Below, piece by piece: positions 1 through 9,462 of a DNA stretch of 64,000 nt. Positions within the stretch are counted from its first letter, which is position 1; every line of letters begins with the position of its first letter. The notes under the pieces are model-generated. The model saw nothing but the letters and a program-made list of their open reading frames with translations. It searched no databases and was not told the origin of the DNA. Origin of the DNA: Tepidiforma thermophila (GTDB lineage Bacteria > Chloroflexota > Dehalococcoidia > Tepidiformales > Tepidiformaceae); assembly GCF_002563855.1 (NCBI RefSeq), contig NZ_PDJQ01000001.1:2666001-2730000 (forward strand). Reading direction: 5' to 3'. The position numbers and the translations under genes were made by a program.

Positions 1-421
1 CTTTGAGGTGAGCGGAGGGGATATCCAGTTTTTTCCCGTTTACGGCGATGAGGCCGTGGCGAACGATCTGGCGGGCCTGGGCGCGCGAGTCGGCAAAGCC
101 GAGGCGGTAGACGATGTTATCGAGCCGGGTTTCGAGAAGCCGGACGAGGTTTTCGCCGGAGACGCCGGGGCGGCGGATGGCCTCCTTGTAGTAGCGGACG
201 AACTGCTTTTCGAGGACGCCGTAGGAGGCGCGGGCGCGCTGCTTTTCGCGGAGCTGGAGGCCGCGGTCGGAGATTTTGCGGCGGCGCGCCGGCCGGGGGC
301 CGGGCGGGTTGGGCCGGCGCTCGAAGGCGCACTTGGGCGTGAAGCAGCGTTCGCCCTTGAGGAAGAGCTTTTCGCCGTGGCGGCGGCAGAGGCGGCAGAC
401 GGGGCCGGTGTAGCGTGCCAT
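1..421 (-). CDS. rpsD: 30S ribosomal protein S4 (3' end beyond window)
   Basis: Primary 16S-binding protein that starts assembly of the 30S body. About 140 codons are visible. The protein begins [20 protein letters not shown] and shows the S4 zinc-type cysteines (CRLC, then C in RCFTPKC) and the S4 RNA-binding domain ([29 protein letters not shown]). ATG at 419-421 follows rpsK by 15 nt. The gene runs off the left edge; in this operon type rpoA and rplQ would be expected next, which cannot be checked here. Identity is secure, length is not. Confidence 0.97.
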   Translation of the reverse strand, partial: MARYTGPVCRLCRRHGEKLFLKGERCFTPKCAFERRPNPPGPRPARRRKISDRGLQLREKQRARASYGVLEKQFVRYYKEAIRRPGVSGENLVRLLETRLDNIVYRLGFADSRAQARQIVRHGLIAVNGKKLDIPSAHLK

Positions 422-436
422 AGGGGATTCGAGCTC

Positions 437-859
437 CTAGACGCGGCGCCGCTTGGGGGGGCGGCAGCCGTTGTGGGGGATGGGGGTGACATCGCGGATG
501 GCGGTGATGGTGAGGCCGGCGGCCTGGAGGGAGCGGATGGCGGCTTCGCGGCCGCTGCCGGCGCCGCGGACATAGACCTCGACGGACTGGAGGCCATGCT
601 CCATGGCGCGGCGGGCGGCGTTTTCGCTGGCCATCTGGGCTGCAAAGGGTGTGCCTTTGCGGGAGCCCTTGAAGCCGGAGGCGCCGGCGGAGGCCCAGGC
701 GATGACGTTGCCGTTGGGGTCGGTGAGGGTGACCAGGGTGTTGTTGAACGTGCTCTTGATGTAGGCACGCCCGCGGGGGATAGATTTGCGTTCGCGGCGC
801 TTGGGGCGGCGGTTCTTGTCGGCGCCGCGCTTCTGGTCGGCTCGTTTCTGGTCGGCCAT
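437..859 (-). CDS. rpsK: 30S ribosomal protein S11
   Basis: Component of the 30S platform near the mRNA exit. The 140-aa product has a Lys/Arg-rich N-terminal extension ([20 protein letters not shown]) before the conserved core with [35 protein letters not shown] and the C-terminal [18 protein letters not shown]. The core is typical and the extension makes it slightly longer than the E. coli protein (about 129 aa). It lies between rpsM and rpsD as in the alpha operon and has a clear AGGAG-type ribosome binding site just upstream. Confidence 0.97.
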   Translation of the reverse strand: MADQKRADQKRGADKNRRPKRRERKSIPRGRAYIKSTFNNTLVTLTDPNGNVIAWASAGASGFKGSRKGTPFAAQMASENAARRAMEHGLQSVEVYVRGAGSGREAAIRSLQAAGLTITAIRDVTPIPHNGCRPPKRRRV

Positions 860-871
860 GGGGAGCTCCTG

Positions 872-1252
872 TTACTTCTTTCCTGCGCGCTTCTTGCCGG
901 CGACGGTTTTGCGGGCGCCGCGCTTTTGGCGGGCGTTGGTGCGGGTGCGCTGGCCGCGGACCGGGAGGTTGCGCCGGTGGCGCTGGCCGCGGTAGCAGTT
1001 GATTTCGATGAGGCGCGCGATGTTCTGGCGGACTTCGCGGCGGAGGTCGCCTTCGACGATGTAGTTCTTTTCGATGAAGTCGCGGATGCGAATGATCTCT
1101 TCATCGGTGAGGTCGCGCGCGCGGGCATCGGGGGAGATGTTGGTGGCGGCGAGGACCTCTTTGGCGCGGGTCGGGCCGATGCCGTAGATGTAGGTGAGGG
1201 CGACTTCGAGTCGCTTGTCGGCTGGGATGTCGACTCCTGCGATACGTGCCAT
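872..1252 (-). CDS. rpsM: 30S ribosomal protein S13
   Basis: Head protein of the 30S subunit that contacts the 50S (bridge B1) and P-site tRNA. The product is 126 aa, begins [20 protein letters not shown], carries the helix-two-turns-helix motif [14 protein letters not shown], and ends with the basic tail [19 protein letters not shown] typical of S13. It sits between rpmJ and rpsK with short spacers, so it is almost certainly co-transcribed with them. Confidence 0.97.
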   Translation of the reverse strand: MARIAGVDIPADKRLEVALTYIYGIGPTRAKEVLAATNISPDARARDLTDEEIIRIRDFIEKNYIVEGDLRREVRQNIARLIEINCYRGQRHRRNLPVRGQRTRTNARQKRGARKTVAGKKRAGKK

Positions 1253-1258
1253 GCGGCC

Positions 1259-1372
1259 TTACCCCTGGCGCTGCTTGTGCTTGGGATTTTCGCAAATGAC
1301 TATGACGCGACCGTGCCGGCGGATGACCTTGCACTTGTCGCAGCGTGGTTTGACGGATGCTCGTACTTTCAT
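1259..1372 (-). CDS. rpmJ: 50S ribosomal protein L36
   Basis: Small zinc-ribbon protein of the large subunit. The 37-aa product begins [20 protein letters not shown] and has the C-X2-C...C-X4-H pattern (CDKC, then CENPKH) of the zinc-binding L36 form. ATG is at 1370-1372 and TAA at 1259-1261. Gene order infA-rpmJ-rpsM is the classical one. It is short but unmistakable. Confidence 0.96.
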   Translation of the reverse strand: MKVRASVKPRCDKCKVIRRHGRVIVICENPKHKQRQG

Positions 1373-1399
1373 GGCTCTCCTGGTCGCGGCCGGGTCGGC

Positions 1400-1618
1400 C
1401 TATTTGAATCGGTAGGTGATTCGCCCGCGCGTGAGGTCGTAGGGCGAGAGTTCGACGAGGACGCGATCGCCGGGGAGGATGCGGATGAAGTTCATCCGGA
1501 TCTTTCCGCTGACATGGGCGAGCACTTCGTGGCCGTTGGCCAGCTCGACCTTGAACATGGCGTTGGGGAGGGGTTCAACGACGGTGCCCTCGACTTCGAT
1601 CGCGTCCTTTTTTGCCAT
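1400..1618 (-). CDS. infA: Translation initiation factor IF-1
   Basis: Binds the A site of the 30S subunit during initiation. The 72-aa product starts [20 protein letters not shown] and continues with the OB-fold signature [20 protein letters not shown] and [20 protein letters not shown] longer in-frame reading exists upstream, but the family always begins at MAKKD, so ATG 1616-1618 is chosen. Located between map and rpmJ, as in many bacteria. Confidence 0.97.
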   Translation of the reverse strand: MAKKDAIEVEGTVVEPLPNAMFKVELANGHEVLAHVSGKIRMNFIRILPGDRVLVELSPYDLTRGRITYRFK

Positions 1619-1646
1619 AGACCCTCGTGCGGTGGAGTTCGGAACG

Positions 1647-2417
1647 TCATGGGAGGGTGAGGACTTCGGCCTCACCCTCGGCGCGGATGGCGATTGTATG
1701 TTCGAAATGACAGCATAAGCTACCGTCTTTCGTGCTTACGGTCCAGCCGTCGGGGCCTTCGACGACCTCCGGCGAGCCGGCGGTGACCATGGGTTCGAGC
1801 GCGAGGACGAGCCCGGGCTTGAGTTCGGGCCCGCGGAAGCGCTGCCGGTAGTTTTCGACGTGCGGCTCTTCGTGCATATCGCGGCCGACACCGTGGCCGC
1901 CATACCCTTTTACGATACCAAATCCGTGCGGTCGGATCGCGTCTTCGATGGCGCCGCGGATGTCGTTGAGGTAGTTGCCGGCGCGGGCGGCACGGATGCC
2001 AGCCCAGAGGGCCTCCTCGGTGACGCGCATGAGTTTTTCGGCGAGGGGGCTGACTTTGCCGACGCCGACGGTGATGGCGGAGTCGCCGACGTAGCCATTG
2101 AGGGTGGCGCCGAGGTCGAAGGTGACGATATCGCCTTCCTTGAGTTCGCGGTCGACGGGGATGCCGTGGACGAGCTGCTCGTTGATGCTGATGCAGATGT
2201 TGGAGGGGTAGGGCGGGTAGCGGGGCGACGGCCGATAGTTGCGGAAGGTTTCCTTTGCGCCGGCCTTTTTGAATTCCTGGGCGACGAACTCTTCGATTTC
2301 GAGGATGTTGAGGCCGGGCCGCACCATCTCCCGAATCTGGGCAAGGGTGCGCCCCACGAGGCGGCCTGCCTCGCGCATGAGCCGGATTTCGTCCTCGGAC
2401 TTGAGTTTGATCGCCAT
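1647..2417 (-). CDS. map: Methionine aminopeptidase, type I
   Basis: Removes the initiator methionine from nascent proteins. The 256-aa product has the pita-bread-fold metal ligands in order: D in TFDLGA, D in VGDSAI, H in [11 protein letters not shown] in LALEPM and E in HFEHTI. It also has the substrate-site segment [11 protein letters not shown]. Length matches type I enzymes without the N-terminal zinc finger. It lies between adk (8 nt upstream) and infA, a common spc-operon arrangement. Confidence 0.96.
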   Translation of the reverse strand: MAIKLKSEDEIRLMREAGRLVGRTLAQIREMVRPGLNILEIEEFVAQEFKKAGAKETFRNYRPSPRYPPYPSNICISINEQLVHGIPVDRELKEGDIVTFDLGATLNGYVGDSAITVGVGKVSPLAEKLMRVTEEALWAGIRAARAGNYLNDIRGAIEDAIRPHGFGIVKGYGGHGVGRDMHEEPHVENYRQRFRGPELKPGLVLALEPMVTAGSPEVVEGPDGWTVSTKDGSLCCHFEHTIAIRAEGEAEVLTLP

Positions 2418-2425
2418 GGCTGCGG

Positions 2426-3064
2426 TTACCGGATCGCCTCCAGGAGTGCGGCGGTCACCTCATCGAGGGAGCGTTCGCCGTCGATTTCGCGGAGCACGCC
2501 GGCCCGGCGGTAGTAGTCGATGAGGTCGGCCGGGGGCTTCTGCTTTTCGAGGCGGGCGCGGACGACCTCGGGCCGGTCGTCGTCGCGCTGGTAGAGTTCT
2601 CCGCCGCAGGCGTCGCAGATGCCGGGTTTTTTCGGGGGGTCGTTCCGTTCGTGGTAGAGGCGGCCGCAGTTGCGGCAGATCCAGCGGCCGCCGAGGCGGG
2701 CGACGAGCTCCTCATCGGAGACCTTGATGAGGAGGGCGCGGTCGACTTTGGCCCCGCGTGCGGCGAGGGCTTCATCGAGCGCTCCGGCCTGGATGATGTT
2801 GCGGGGGAAGCCGTCGAACATGGCGCCGGCTTTCGCGTCGTCGCGGCTGATGCGCTCGATGAGCATCCTGATGGTGACCTCGTCGGGGACGAGTTCGCCG
2901 CGGGACATGTACTGGTTGGCGAGCTGGCCGAGTTCGGTGTTGTTGCGGACGTGCTCGCGGAACATGTCGCCGGTGGAGATGTGGACGAGGCCGGTGGCTG
3001 CAGCGATGCGCTGGGCCTGGGTGCCTTTGCCGGCGCCGGGTGGACCGAGAAGTACGATGTACAC
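2426..3064 (-). CDS. adk: Adenylate kinase
   Basis: Interconverts ATP + AMP and 2 ADP in the cytoplasm. The 212-aa product begins MYIVLLGPPGAGKGTQAQRI with the P-loop GPPGAGKGT. It has the AMP-binding STGDMFR and DGFPRN motifs and a long-form LID with four cysteines (CRNC near residues 128-131 and CDAC near 148-151), so the LID probably binds zinc as in Gram-positive and thermophilic enzymes. It follows secY with only a 1-nt gap. Confidence 0.97.
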   Translation of the reverse strand: MYIVLLGPPGAGKGTQAQRIAAATGLVHISTGDMFREHVRNNTELGQLANQYMSRGELVPDEVTIRMLIERISRDDAKAGAMFDGFPRNIIQAGALDEALAARGAKVDRALLIKVSDEELVARLGGRWICRNCGRLYHERNDPPKKPGICDACGGELYQRDDDRPEVVRARLEKQKPPADLIDYYRRAGVLREIDGERSLDEVTAALLEAIR

Positions 3065-3065
3065 G

Positions 3066-4397
3066 TTAGCGAATGAACCCCTCGTAGTTGCGCATGAGGA
3101 GCTGCGCCTCGAGCTGTTTCATGGTGTCGAGGACGACAGCGACGACGATGAGGAAGCCCGTGGAGGAGATGGTGAGGGCGCGGACGTCGGTGAAGAGGCC
3201 GACGAAGAAGGGGATGACAGCGACGAAGCCGAGGAAGAAGGCGCCGGCCCAGGTGATGCGGGTGACGACGCGCATGAGGTAGGCCTCGGTGGGCGGGCCG
3301 GGGCGGATGCCGGGGATGAAGGCGCCCTGGCGCTGGAGGTTCTTGGCGATTTGCTGCTGCTGGTACTGCACCATGGTGTAGAAGAAGGTGAAGATGACGA
3401 CCAGCACAAAGAGGATGAGCCAGTACCAGCCAGTGCCGGAGCCGCCGCGGCCGCCCTGGAACTGGTCGACGAAGAAGTTCGCGACGGAGCCGACCCACCC
3501 GCCGGAGTTGACGAAGTAGGAGGCGATGGTGGCCGGGAGAATCATGATGGAGAAGGCGAAGATGAGCGGGATCATGCCGGCCATGTTGACGCGCAGGGGG
3601 ATGTGGCTCTGGCCCTGCTGGCGATACATGCGGCCGCCGCGGAAGGCGGAGCGGGCGTACTGGACCGGCACGCGGCGCTGGGCCTCCTGGAAGAAGACGA
3701 CGAGGTAGATGAGGGCGAGGGCGCCGGCGGCAAAGGCGAGGACGGTGAGGATGGAGGTGGTGGTGATGCGGGGGATGAGGGACGGCAGGGTTGCGACGAT
3801 GCCGCCGAAGATGATGAGGGAGACGCCGTTGCCGATGCCGTGTTCGGTGATCAGCTCGCCGAGCCAGACGAGGAACATGGTGCCGGCGGCGAGGGTGAAG
3901 AGCGTGGCGAAGGTGCCGAGAACGTCGTTCTGGAACCCGAAGTCGCGGACGACATCGGCGCCCTGGGCGTTGATGAAGAGGATCTGGCCGTAACCCTGGA
4001 CCATGGCGAGCGGGACGGCGACCCAGTGGGTGATGACCTGGATGCGGCGGCGCCCCTGTTCGCCTTCCTCCGCGAGGGCTCTGAGGGAGGGCACGAGCGG
4101 CTGGAGGATCTGCATGATGATGGAGGCGGTGATGTAGGGGTAGACGCCGAGGGCCGCGACGCTCAGGTTTTGGAGGGCGCCGCCGGAGAAGATGCTGAGG
4201 AAGTCGAGGAGGGCGTTGCCTTCGAAGGCCTGCTCGAGGGCGTCGCGGTCGATGTTGGGGAGCGGGACGTGCGCGACGAAGCGGAAGACGACGAGCATGG
4301 CGAGCGTGAAGAGCAGCTTCCGGCGGACGTCTTCCTGGCGGAAGGCGTCGACCATGGCCTGGAGGAGCCGGGGGCGCTGCGCTGCCTGGACGCTCAT
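3066..4397 (-). CDS. secY: Protein translocase subunit SecY
   Basis: Pore subunit of the SecYEG channel in the cytoplasmic membrane. The 443-aa product has the expected ten hydrophobic segments, the LPNIDRDAL cytoplasmic/plug-proximal region after TM1, ILQPLVPSL in the plug/TM2 region, ITEHGIGNGVSLIIF, and the C-terminal RNYEGFIR tail. It sits between rplO and adk as in the spc operon. All hallmarks and length are normal. Confidence 0.97.
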   Translation of the reverse strand: MSVQAAQRPRLLQAMVDAFRQEDVRRKLLFTLAMLVVFRFVAHVPLPNIDRDALEQAFEGNALLDFLSIFSGGALQNLSVAALGVYPYITASIIMQILQPLVPSLRALAEEGEQGRRRIQVITHWVAVPLAMVQGYGQILFINAQGADVVRDFGFQNDVLGTFATLFTLAAGTMFLVWLGELITEHGIGNGVSLIIFGGIVATLPSLIPRITTTSILTVLAFAAGALALIYLVVFFQEAQRRVPVQYARSAFRGGRMYRQQGQSHIPLRVNMAGMIPLIFAFSIMILPATIASYFVNSGGWVGSVANFFVDQFQGGRGGSGTGWYWLILFVLVVIFTFFYTMVQYQQQQIAKNLQRQGAFIPGIRPGPPTEAYLMRVVTRITWAGAFFLGFVAVIPFFVGLFTDVRALTISSTGFLIVVAVVLDTMKQLEAQLLMRNYEGFIR

Positions 4398-4398
4398 G

Positions 4399-4881
4399 TC
4401 AGCTTCCCTTCTCGGCGGATTCCGGTGCTGCGGCGATCACGGTGGCGGTGCCGCCGGCCGCTTCGATGCGGGCCTTCGCAGTGGCGCTGAAGGCGTGAGC
4501 GGCGACGTTGAGCTTCCGGGTGAGCTCGCCGCGGCCGAGGATCTTCACCGGTTCGCGGAGGTGTTTGAGGATGCCGGCGGCCTTGAGGGTCTCGGGGGTG
4601 ACGGTGGCGCCGTCGTCGAAGCGCTCAAGGGCTTCGAGATTGACGGGCTGGAAGGGCACGCGCCACTTGTTGTTGAAGCCGCGCAGGACATGGAACTTGC
4701 GCGAGAAGGGGAACTGGCCGCCTTCGAACGCGTCGTAGGCGAGCTTTTTGCCGGAGCGGGAGCGCTGGCCTTTGAGGCCGCGGCCGGCGTAGGTGCCGTG
4801 GCCGCTGGAGTTGCCGCGGCCGACCCGTTTTTTGGCGTGGGTGGCGCCGCGCGGGGGGCGGAGATTGTGGGCACCGAACAT
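4399..4881 (-). CDS. rplO: 50S ribosomal protein L15
   Basis: Late-assembly protein of the large subunit. The 160-aa product has the glycine-rich N-terminal segment KKRVGRGNSSGHGTYAGRGL-type sequence, the QRSRSGKK motif, and the C-terminal globular domain (VKILGRGELTRKLNVAAHAFS). It starts 1 nt into the end of rpmD and ends just before secY, so translation is probably coupled through this part of the operon. Confidence 0.96.
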   Translation of the reverse strand: MFGAHNLRPPRGATHAKKRVGRGNSSGHGTYAGRGLKGQRSRSGKKLAYDAFEGGQFPFSRKFHVLRGFNNKWRVPFQPVNLEALERFDDGATVTPETLKAAGILKHLREPVKILGRGELTRKLNVAAHAFSATAKARIEAAGGTATVIAAAPESAEKGS

Positions 4882-5066
4882 CAGGCGCCTCCTTCTTTAA
4901 CGTCGACGAGGTGGCTGACCTTGGCGATCATGCCGCGAATGGCGGGGGTGTCTTCGACCTCGACCGACTGCTGGAGGCGGCGGAGGCCGAGCTTGCGGAT
5001 GGTGTCTTTCTGTTCCTTGTTGTAGCCGATGGCGCTCTTGCGCCAAGTGACGGTGAGGCGAGGCAT
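4881..5066 (-). CDS. rpmD: 50S ribosomal protein L30
   Basis: Small 61-aa protein, [20 protein letters not shown] at the N-terminus, followed by [20 protein letters not shown] and MIAKVSHLV, which is the complete L30 fold. A longer in-frame reading upstream lacks family similarity, so the ATG at 5064-5066, next to the rpsE stop, is used. It overlaps the rplO start by 1 nt. Confidence 0.95.
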   Translation of the reverse strand: MPRLTVTWRKSAIGYNKEQKDTIRKLGLRRLQQSVEVEDTPAIRGMIAKVSHLVDVKEGGA

Positions 5067-5067
5067 C

Positions 5068-5583
5068 TCACTGTTCTCCACGGGCGATGGCGAGGCGGCG
5101 TTCGCGGGCGCCATCGGTGTCCTGCAGGGTGGCGAGGCCGCGGATGGTGGCCTGCGCGACGTTGATCGGGTTGCGGGAGCCGAAGGTCTTGGCCAGGACG
5201 TCGGTGACGCCGGCGGCTTCCATAATGGAGCGGACGGCGCCGCCGGCGATGACGCCGGTACCGTGGCTGGCGGGCTTCAGCATGACCTTGGCGGCCTTGA
5301 AGCGGACCCAGACGGGGTGGCTGATGGTGCCGCCCTTCATGGGGATGCGGACCATGTTGCGGCGGGCCTGGGCGGAGCCTTTGCGGATGGCTTCGGGGAC
5401 CTCATTCGCCTTGCCGAGGCCGACGCCGACGGAGCCGCGGCCATCGCCGACGACGACGAGGGCGGAGAAGCTGAACCGGCGGCCGCCCTTGACGACCTTG
5501 GCGACGCGGTTGATGTAGATGACCTTCTCGGAGAGCTCCTCCGGGCCGGGCTGTTCGTATCGTTCCGGGCGATTGTCGGACAT
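5068..5583 (-). CDS. rpsE: 30S ribosomal protein S5
   Basis: Protein of the 30S body at the mRNA entry channel, involved in accuracy. The 171-aa product has an acidic N-terminal stretch, the double-stranded RNA-binding segment [21 protein letters not shown] with [20 protein letters not shown], and the C-terminal domain ([19 protein letters not shown]). It is immediately followed by rpmD. Length and motifs are ordinary. Confidence 0.97.
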   Translation of the reverse strand: MSDNRPERYEQPGPEELSEKVIYINRVAKVVKGGRRFSFSALVVVGDGRGSVGVGLGKANEVPEAIRKGSAQARRNMVRIPMKGGTISHPVWVRFKAAKVMLKPASHGTGVIAGGAVRSIMEAAGVTDVLAKTFGSRNPINVAQATIRGLATLQDTDGARERRLAIARGEQ

Positions 5584-5949
5584 TTAGAACCCCAATCCCG
5601 CTTCGCGCGCGGCTTCGGCAAGCGCGCGGACGCGTCCGTGATAGAGGAAGCCGCCGCGGTCGAACACGACGGTCTGGATGCCCTTCGCGCGGGCGCGCTC
5701 GGCGACGGCGGCGCCGACGAGCGCGGCGCGCTCGGTCTTGGTCTTGCCCTTGGCCTGCTCAGCGATGGCAGGCTCGAGGTCGCTGGCGGCAGCGAGGGTG
5801 TGCCCGGTGGTGTCGTCGATGACCTGGGCGTAGATGTGCTGGGCGCTGCGGAAGACGTTGAGGCGCGGCCGCTGGGGGGTGCCAAAGACTTTCTTGCGGA
5901 CGCGCAGGTGGCGGCGCTTGCGTGCGAGGACGCTGGTGGTGGTGCTCAT
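5584..5949 (-). CDS. rplR: 50S ribosomal protein L18
   Basis: 5S rRNA-binding protein of the central protuberance. The 121-aa product has the basic N-terminus [20 protein letters not shown] followed by [18 protein letters not shown] and the C-terminal [20 protein letters not shown]. The start overlaps the end of rplF by 4 nt (ATGA), indicating translational coupling. Confidence 0.97.
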   Translation of the reverse strand: MSTTTSVLARKRRHLRVRKKVFGTPQRPRLNVFRSAQHIYAQVIDDTTGHTLAAASDLEPAIAEQAKGKTKTERAALVGAAVAERARAKGIQTVVFDRGGFLYHGRVRALAEAAREAGLGF

Positions 5950-6494
5950 TTCTTGCCAACCTTCCCGGACTTGCCGGCCTTGCGCCGGACGCGTTCGCCG
6001 AGGTAGCGGATGCCCTTGCCCTTGTAGGGCTCGGGCGGGCGGATTTTGCGGATGTTGGCTGCGACCTGGCCGACCTGCTCTTTATCGATGCCTTCGACGG
6101 TGATGCGGGGGCCATCGACGCTGAACTTGATGCCCTCAGGCGGGTTGACGATGACCGGGTGGGAGAAGCCGAGGGCGAGCTGGAGGGCCGAGCCCTGGAG
6201 CTGGGCGCGGTAGCCGACGCCCTGCACCTCGAGGACCTTGGTGAACCCGGTGGTCACGCCGGTGATCATGTTGGCGAGGAGCGTGCGGGAGAGGCCATGG
6301 AGGGCGCGCGAATCGCCTTCGTCGTCGGGCCGGTGGACGGTGATGACGCCGTCTTCCCGGCGGAAGGAGATGGCGGGCGGGAACTGGCGGGAGAGTTCGC
6401 CTTTCGGCCCTTTGACGACGACGCGGTTGTGTTCGTCGATGGTGACCGTGACGTTGGGCGGGATGGGAACGGGTTGTCGGCCGATACGTGACAT
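5946..6494 (-). CDS. rplF: 50S ribosomal protein L6
   Basis: Large-subunit protein near the factor-binding site. The 182-aa product starts [17 protein letters not shown], contains the family signature KGPKGEL and the C-terminal RNA-binding [20 protein letters not shown]. Two repeated L6 domains are present at normal spacing. It overlaps rplR by 4 nt and follows rpsH by 14 nt. Confidence 0.97.
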   Translation of the reverse strand: MSRIGRQPVPIPPNVTVTIDEHNRVVVKGPKGELSRQFPPAISFRREDGVITVHRPDDEGDSRALHGLSRTLLANMITGVTTGFTKVLEVQGVGYRAQLQGSALQLALGFSHPVIVNPPEGIKFSVDGPRITVEGIDKEQVGQVAANIRKIRPPEPYKGKGIRYLGERVRRKAGKSGKVGKK

Positions 6495-6508
6495 CGGTAC
6501 TGGCCCCC

Positions 6509-6913
6509 TTACCAGACGTAGCAGAGAAGCTCGCCGCCGACTTCCTGGCGGCGGGCTTCCTGCCCGGACATCACGCCCTTGGGCGTGGAGAGGATGGCGA
6601 TGCCGAGGCCGCCGTAGACGCGCGGGATTTCGCGACGCTGGACGTAGACGCGGAGTCCCGGCCTGGAGACGCGCTGCAGACCGTTGAGGACGGGCTGTTT
6701 GCGGCCGCTGTAGCTGAGCTCGACGCGGAGGTTGGGCTGGGGTTTGCCCGGCTCCTCGATGACCTGGTAGTCGCGGATGAAGCCCTCTTCTTTGAGGACC
6801 TTCGCGATCGCGATTTTCATCTTGGAGGCCGGGATGTTCACGACGTCGTGCCGCGCGGCGTTGGCGTTGCGGATGCGCGTGAGCATGTCAGCAATGGGGT
6901 CACTAACGGTCAT
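6509..6913 (-). CDS. rpsH: 30S ribosomal protein S8
   Basis: 16S rRNA-binding protein that in many bacteria also represses the spc operon. The 134-aa product has [20 protein letters not shown] at the N-terminus and the RNA-binding C-terminal motif [20 protein letters not shown]. The usual final segment is present but ends in a slightly different tail (GGELLCYVW). Lies between rpsN and rplF. Confidence 0.97.
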   Translation of the reverse strand: MTVSDPIADMLTRIRNANAARHDVVNIPASKMKIAIAKVLKEEGFIRDYQVIEEPGKPQPNLRVELSYSGRKQPVLNGLQRVSRPGLRVYVQRREIPRVYGGLGIAILSTPKGVMSGQEARRQEVGGELLCYVW

Positions 6914-6945
6914 GTGCGATCTCCCCCTGGCGTTTGCTTGCGCAC

Positions 6946-7251
6946 TTACCAGCTGGACTTGGTGACTCCGGGGAGGAGGCCCCGGTGGGCGTATTCGCGC
7001 ATGGTGATGCGCGAGAGGCCGAACTTACGGATGTAGGCCCGCGGGCGGCCGGTGACGAGGCAGCGGTTATGGAGCCGGGTGGGGCTGCTGTTGAGGGGCA
7101 GCTTGCGCAGTTCGGCGTAGATTTCGGCGACGCGCTTCGGGTCGCCCCAGGCCTTCTTCAGTTCGGCTTTGAGGGCGATGCGCTTGCCGGCGTACTTCTC
7201 GTAGAGTTCGCGGCGGCGGAGGTCGCGGTTGACGATGCCTTTTGATGCCAT
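6946..7251 (-). CDS. rpsN: 30S ribosomal protein S14 (long, zinc-free form)
   Basis: The 101-aa product begins [20 protein letters not shown] and ends [33 protein letters not shown]. Only one cysteine lies in the core ([11 protein letters not shown]), so this is the long zinc-free S14 rather than the four-cysteine short form used by many Gram-positive bacteria. A longer in-frame reading upstream overlaps rplE and is not homologous; ATG 7249-7251 is the real start. Confidence 0.96.
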   Translation of the reverse strand: MASKGIVNRDLRRRELYEKYAGKRIALKAELKKAWGDPKRVAEIYAELRKLPLNSSPTRLHNRCLVTGRPRAYIRKFGLSRITMREYAHRGLLPGVTKSSW

Positions 7252-7261
7252 CGCGGTGCTC

Positions 7262-7807
7262 CTAGTTCTTGCGGAAGGGCATGCCGAGGAGTTCGAGGAG
7301 GCGGCGCCCTTCTTCGTCGGTTTTGGCGGTGGTAACGATGGTGACCTGGAGGCCGCGGACCTTATCGACGCGGTCGTAATCGACCTCCGGGAAGATGAGC
7401 TGTTCGCGCAGGCCGAGGCTGTAGTTGCCGCGGCCGTCGAAGGCGTTGGGGTTAAGACCCTGGAAGTCGCGGATGCGCGGCAGGGCGGCGGCGATGAGGC
7501 GGTCGAGGAACTCGTACATGCGGTCGCCGCGGAGGGTGGCGGCGACGCCGATGGGGTTGCCTGCGCGGAGGCGGAAGTTGGCGATGGAGCGCTTGGCGCG
7601 GGTGATGATCGGCTTCTGGCCGGTGATGGCCATGATCTGCTCGGCAGTCCGGTCAAGCGCGTTGGCGTCCTGCAGCGCTTCGCCGAGGCCGACGTTGACG
7701 GCGACCTTGGTGATGCGGGGGATCTGCATGACGTTGCGGTACCCGAACTGCTGCTGCAGTGCGGGGGCAACTTCCTTTTGGTACTTCTCTTTCAGGCGGG
7801 GCGGCAT
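7262..7807 (-). CDS. rplE: 50S ribosomal protein L5
   Basis: 5S rRNA-binding protein contacting the 30S head. The 181-aa product has [20 protein letters not shown], the segment [35 protein letters not shown] and the C-terminal [19 protein letters not shown]. All are standard. It overlaps rplX by 1 nt and is followed by rpsN after 10 nt. Confidence 0.97.
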   Translation of the reverse strand: MPPRLKEKYQKEVAPALQQQFGYRNVMQIPRITKVAVNVGLGEALQDANALDRTAEQIMAITGQKPIITRAKRSIANFRLRAGNPIGVAATLRGDRMYEFLDRLIAAALPRIRDFQGLNPNAFDGRGNYSLGLREQLIFPEVDYDRVDKVRGLQVTIVTTAKTDEEGRRLLELLGMPFRKN

Positions 7808-8124
7808 TATTCGATGTCCTCTCCGCTGCGTTTGCCGACCCGGACGAGGGTGCCGTCTTCGCGCCGCCGGAAGGTGACGCGGGTGGGCTGGTCGGTGTTC
7901 GGGTCGATGAGCATGACGTTGCTGATATGGATGGGCGCCTCGCGCTCGATGATCTGGGAGGCCTGGCCGGGCTGGCGGGCACGCATGTGCTTTTTGATGA
8001 TGTTGACGCCTTCGACGATCACCCGGTTGTGCTTGGTGATGACCTGGCGCACGGTGCCGCGTTTGCCGCGGTCCTTGCCGGCGATGACGACGACCTTATC
8101 GCCTTTTTTGATCTTGGCCGGCAT
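7807..8124 (-). CDS. rplX: 50S ribosomal protein L24
   Basis: Assembly-initiating protein at the peptide exit side of the 50S. The 105-aa product contains the KOW motif ([20 protein letters not shown]), [13 protein letters not shown] and the C-terminal [12 protein letters not shown]. Start and stop overlap the neighbouring rplN and rplE by 1 nt each. Confidence 0.96.
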   Translation of the reverse strand: MPAKIKKGDKVVVIAGKDRGKRGTVRQVITKHNRVIVEGVNIIKKHMRARQPGQASQIIEREAPIHISNVMLIDPNTDQPTRVTFRRREDGTLVRVGKRSGEDIE

Positions 8125-8495
8125 TAGAGCACCTCCGGCGCGAGGGAGACGATTTTCATGAAGTTGCGGTCGCGCAGCTCGCGGGCGACGGGCCCGAAGA
8201 TGCGGGTGCCGCGCGGGTTTTCGCCGTCGTTGGCGAGGAGGACGGCGGCGTTGTCGTCGAAGCGGATGTAGGAGCCATCGGGGCGGCCGTACTCCTTGGC
8301 GACGCGGACGACGACGGCCTTGACGACATCTCCCTTTTTGATGTTGCCGTGGGGCTGGGCCGACTTGACGGAGGCGACGATGACATCGCCGGGGCGGGCG
8401 TAGCGCCGCTTGCTTCCGCCGAGGACGCGGATGCAGAGCAGGGAGCGGGCCCCGGAGTTATCGGCGACTTTGAGGCGGGTTTCCTGCTGGATCAC
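8124..8495 (-). CDS. rplN: 50S ribosomal protein L14
   Basis: Large-subunit protein contacting 16S rRNA (bridge B8). The product is 123 aa and begins with a GTG codon (8493-8495): [20 protein letters not shown], then [23 protein letters not shown] and [19 protein letters not shown]-type sequence. The GTG lies in a GTGA overlap with the stop codon of rpsQ, so the start is fixed by both homology and coupling. A longer upstream reading in this frame is not part of the gene. Confidence 0.96.
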   Translation of the reverse strand: MIQQETRLKVADNSGARSLLCIRVLGGSKRRYARPGDVIVASVKSAQPHGNIKKGDVVKAVVVRVAKEYGRPDGSYIRFDDNAAVLLANDGENPRGTRIFGPVARELRDRNFMKIVSLAPEVL

Positions 8496-8821
8496 GCGCT
8501 CACCTCCGACTTGGGTGCGACCTGGGTGGTCACCTCGATATCGCGGCCGATGGCTTCGGGCGCGACTTCGGCGACGTCGCCGCGGCTGACGATTTCGATG
8601 ACGCGCCAGCGCTTTTCTTTCGAGAGCGGGCGGCATTCCTGGATGCGGACGATATCGCCGAGGCGGCACTCGTTGTTTTCGTCGTGGGCTTTGTAGCGGC
8701 CGGTGACGGTGACGACCTTGTGGTAGAGACGGTGGGTCTTCTTCCGTTCGACGGCGACGACGACGGTTTTTTGCATTTTGTTGGAAACGACGGTGCCCTG
8801 GAGGACGCGCTGGCTACCCAT
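8492..8821 (-). CDS. rpsQ: 30S ribosomal protein S17 (C-terminally extended)
   Basis: 16S-binding OB-fold protein. The core ([58 protein letters not shown]) is standard. The 109-aa product is about 20 residues longer than usual because of a tail rich in A, E and V ([20 protein letters not shown] and beyond). The tail overlaps the start of rplN. ATG at 8819-8821 overlaps the end of rpmC by 8 nt. Confidence 0.95.
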   Translation of the reverse strand: MGSQRVLQGTVVSNKMQKTVVVAVERKKTHRLYHKVVTVTGRYKAHDENNECRLGDIVRIQECRPLSKEKRWRVIEIVSRGDVAEVAPEAIGRDIEVTTQVAPKSEVSA

Positions 8822-9041
8822 GGGCCTTCTCCTGTTCGGCGAGCGCCGCGAGCTGGCGTTCGCGCTTGATGGTGCGGAGCCGGGCGATGGTGCGGCGTGC
8901 TTCGCGCAGGGCCCGGTAGTTTTCCAGCTGCCGGGAGGCGTGCTGGAAGCGGAGGGTGAAGAGTGCCCGGTAGGCCTCGTTGATTTCGTGGTCGAGCCGG
9001 GCATCGTCGAGCTGACGGTAGTCCTGGGCTTTCTTGGCCAT
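8814..9041 (-). CDS. rpmC: 50S ribosomal protein L29
   Basis: Protein at the polypeptide exit tunnel, near the docking site for trigger factor and SRP. The 75-aa product is a predicted two-helix bundle: [59 protein letters not shown]. The motif LFTLRFQ and RRTIARL identify L29. It follows rplP by 1 nt and runs 8 nt into rpsQ. Confidence 0.95.
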   Translation of the reverse strand: MAKKAQDYRQLDDARLDHEINEAYRALFTLRFQHASRQLENYRALREARRTIARLRTIKRERQLAALAEQEKAHG

Positions 9042-9042
9042 C

Positions 9043-9462
9043 TCAGATCACCGCCTCTTCGCGTCGGACGATTTTGGTCGGCACGGGGAGCTTGTGGGCT
9101 GCGAGGCGGAGGGCCTCCTTGGCCACGGGCTCGGGCACCCCGGCGACTTCGAACATGATGCGGTTGGGCTTGACGACGGCGACCCAGCGGTCGGGTGCGC
9201 CCTTGCCGGAGCCCATGCGGGTTTCGGCGGGTTTCGCCGTCACTGGCTTATCGGGGAAGATGCGGATCCAGACCTTGCCGCCGCGCTTCATTTCGTGGGT
9301 GATGGCGCGGCGGGCGGATTCGATGTGGCGGGCATCGATCCAGGCAGCGCCCTGGGCCTGGAGGCCCCATTCGCCGAAGGCGACGTAGTTGCCGGCCTGG
9401 GCGGAGCCATCCATGCGGCCGCGGTGCTGCTTGCGGTGCTTGACGCGTCGTGGCTGCAGCAT
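9043..9462 (-). CDS. rplP: 50S ribosomal protein L16
   Basis: Organises the aminoacyl-tRNA site of the 50S subunit. The 139-aa product begins [20 protein letters not shown], has [20 protein letters not shown], and [20 protein letters not shown]-type sequence followed by FEVAGV. It overlaps rpsC by 1 nt. Ordinary in length and motifs. Confidence 0.97.
   Translation of the reverse strand: MLQPRRVKHRKQHRGRMDGSAQAGNYVAFGEWGLQAQGAAWIDARHIESARRAITHEMKRGGKVWIRIFPDKPVTAKPAETRMGSGKGAPDRWVAVVKPNRIMFEVAGVPEPVAKEALRLAAHKLPVPTKIVRREEAVI

Noticed and set aside
8-1660. Very long open readings antisense to the ribosomal genes, and similar ones across the window
   Set aside because: They are products of the G/C-rich third codon positions of the real genes. 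Their sequences are low-complexity Ala/Gly/Asp or Arg/Pro/Ser and show no family motif.
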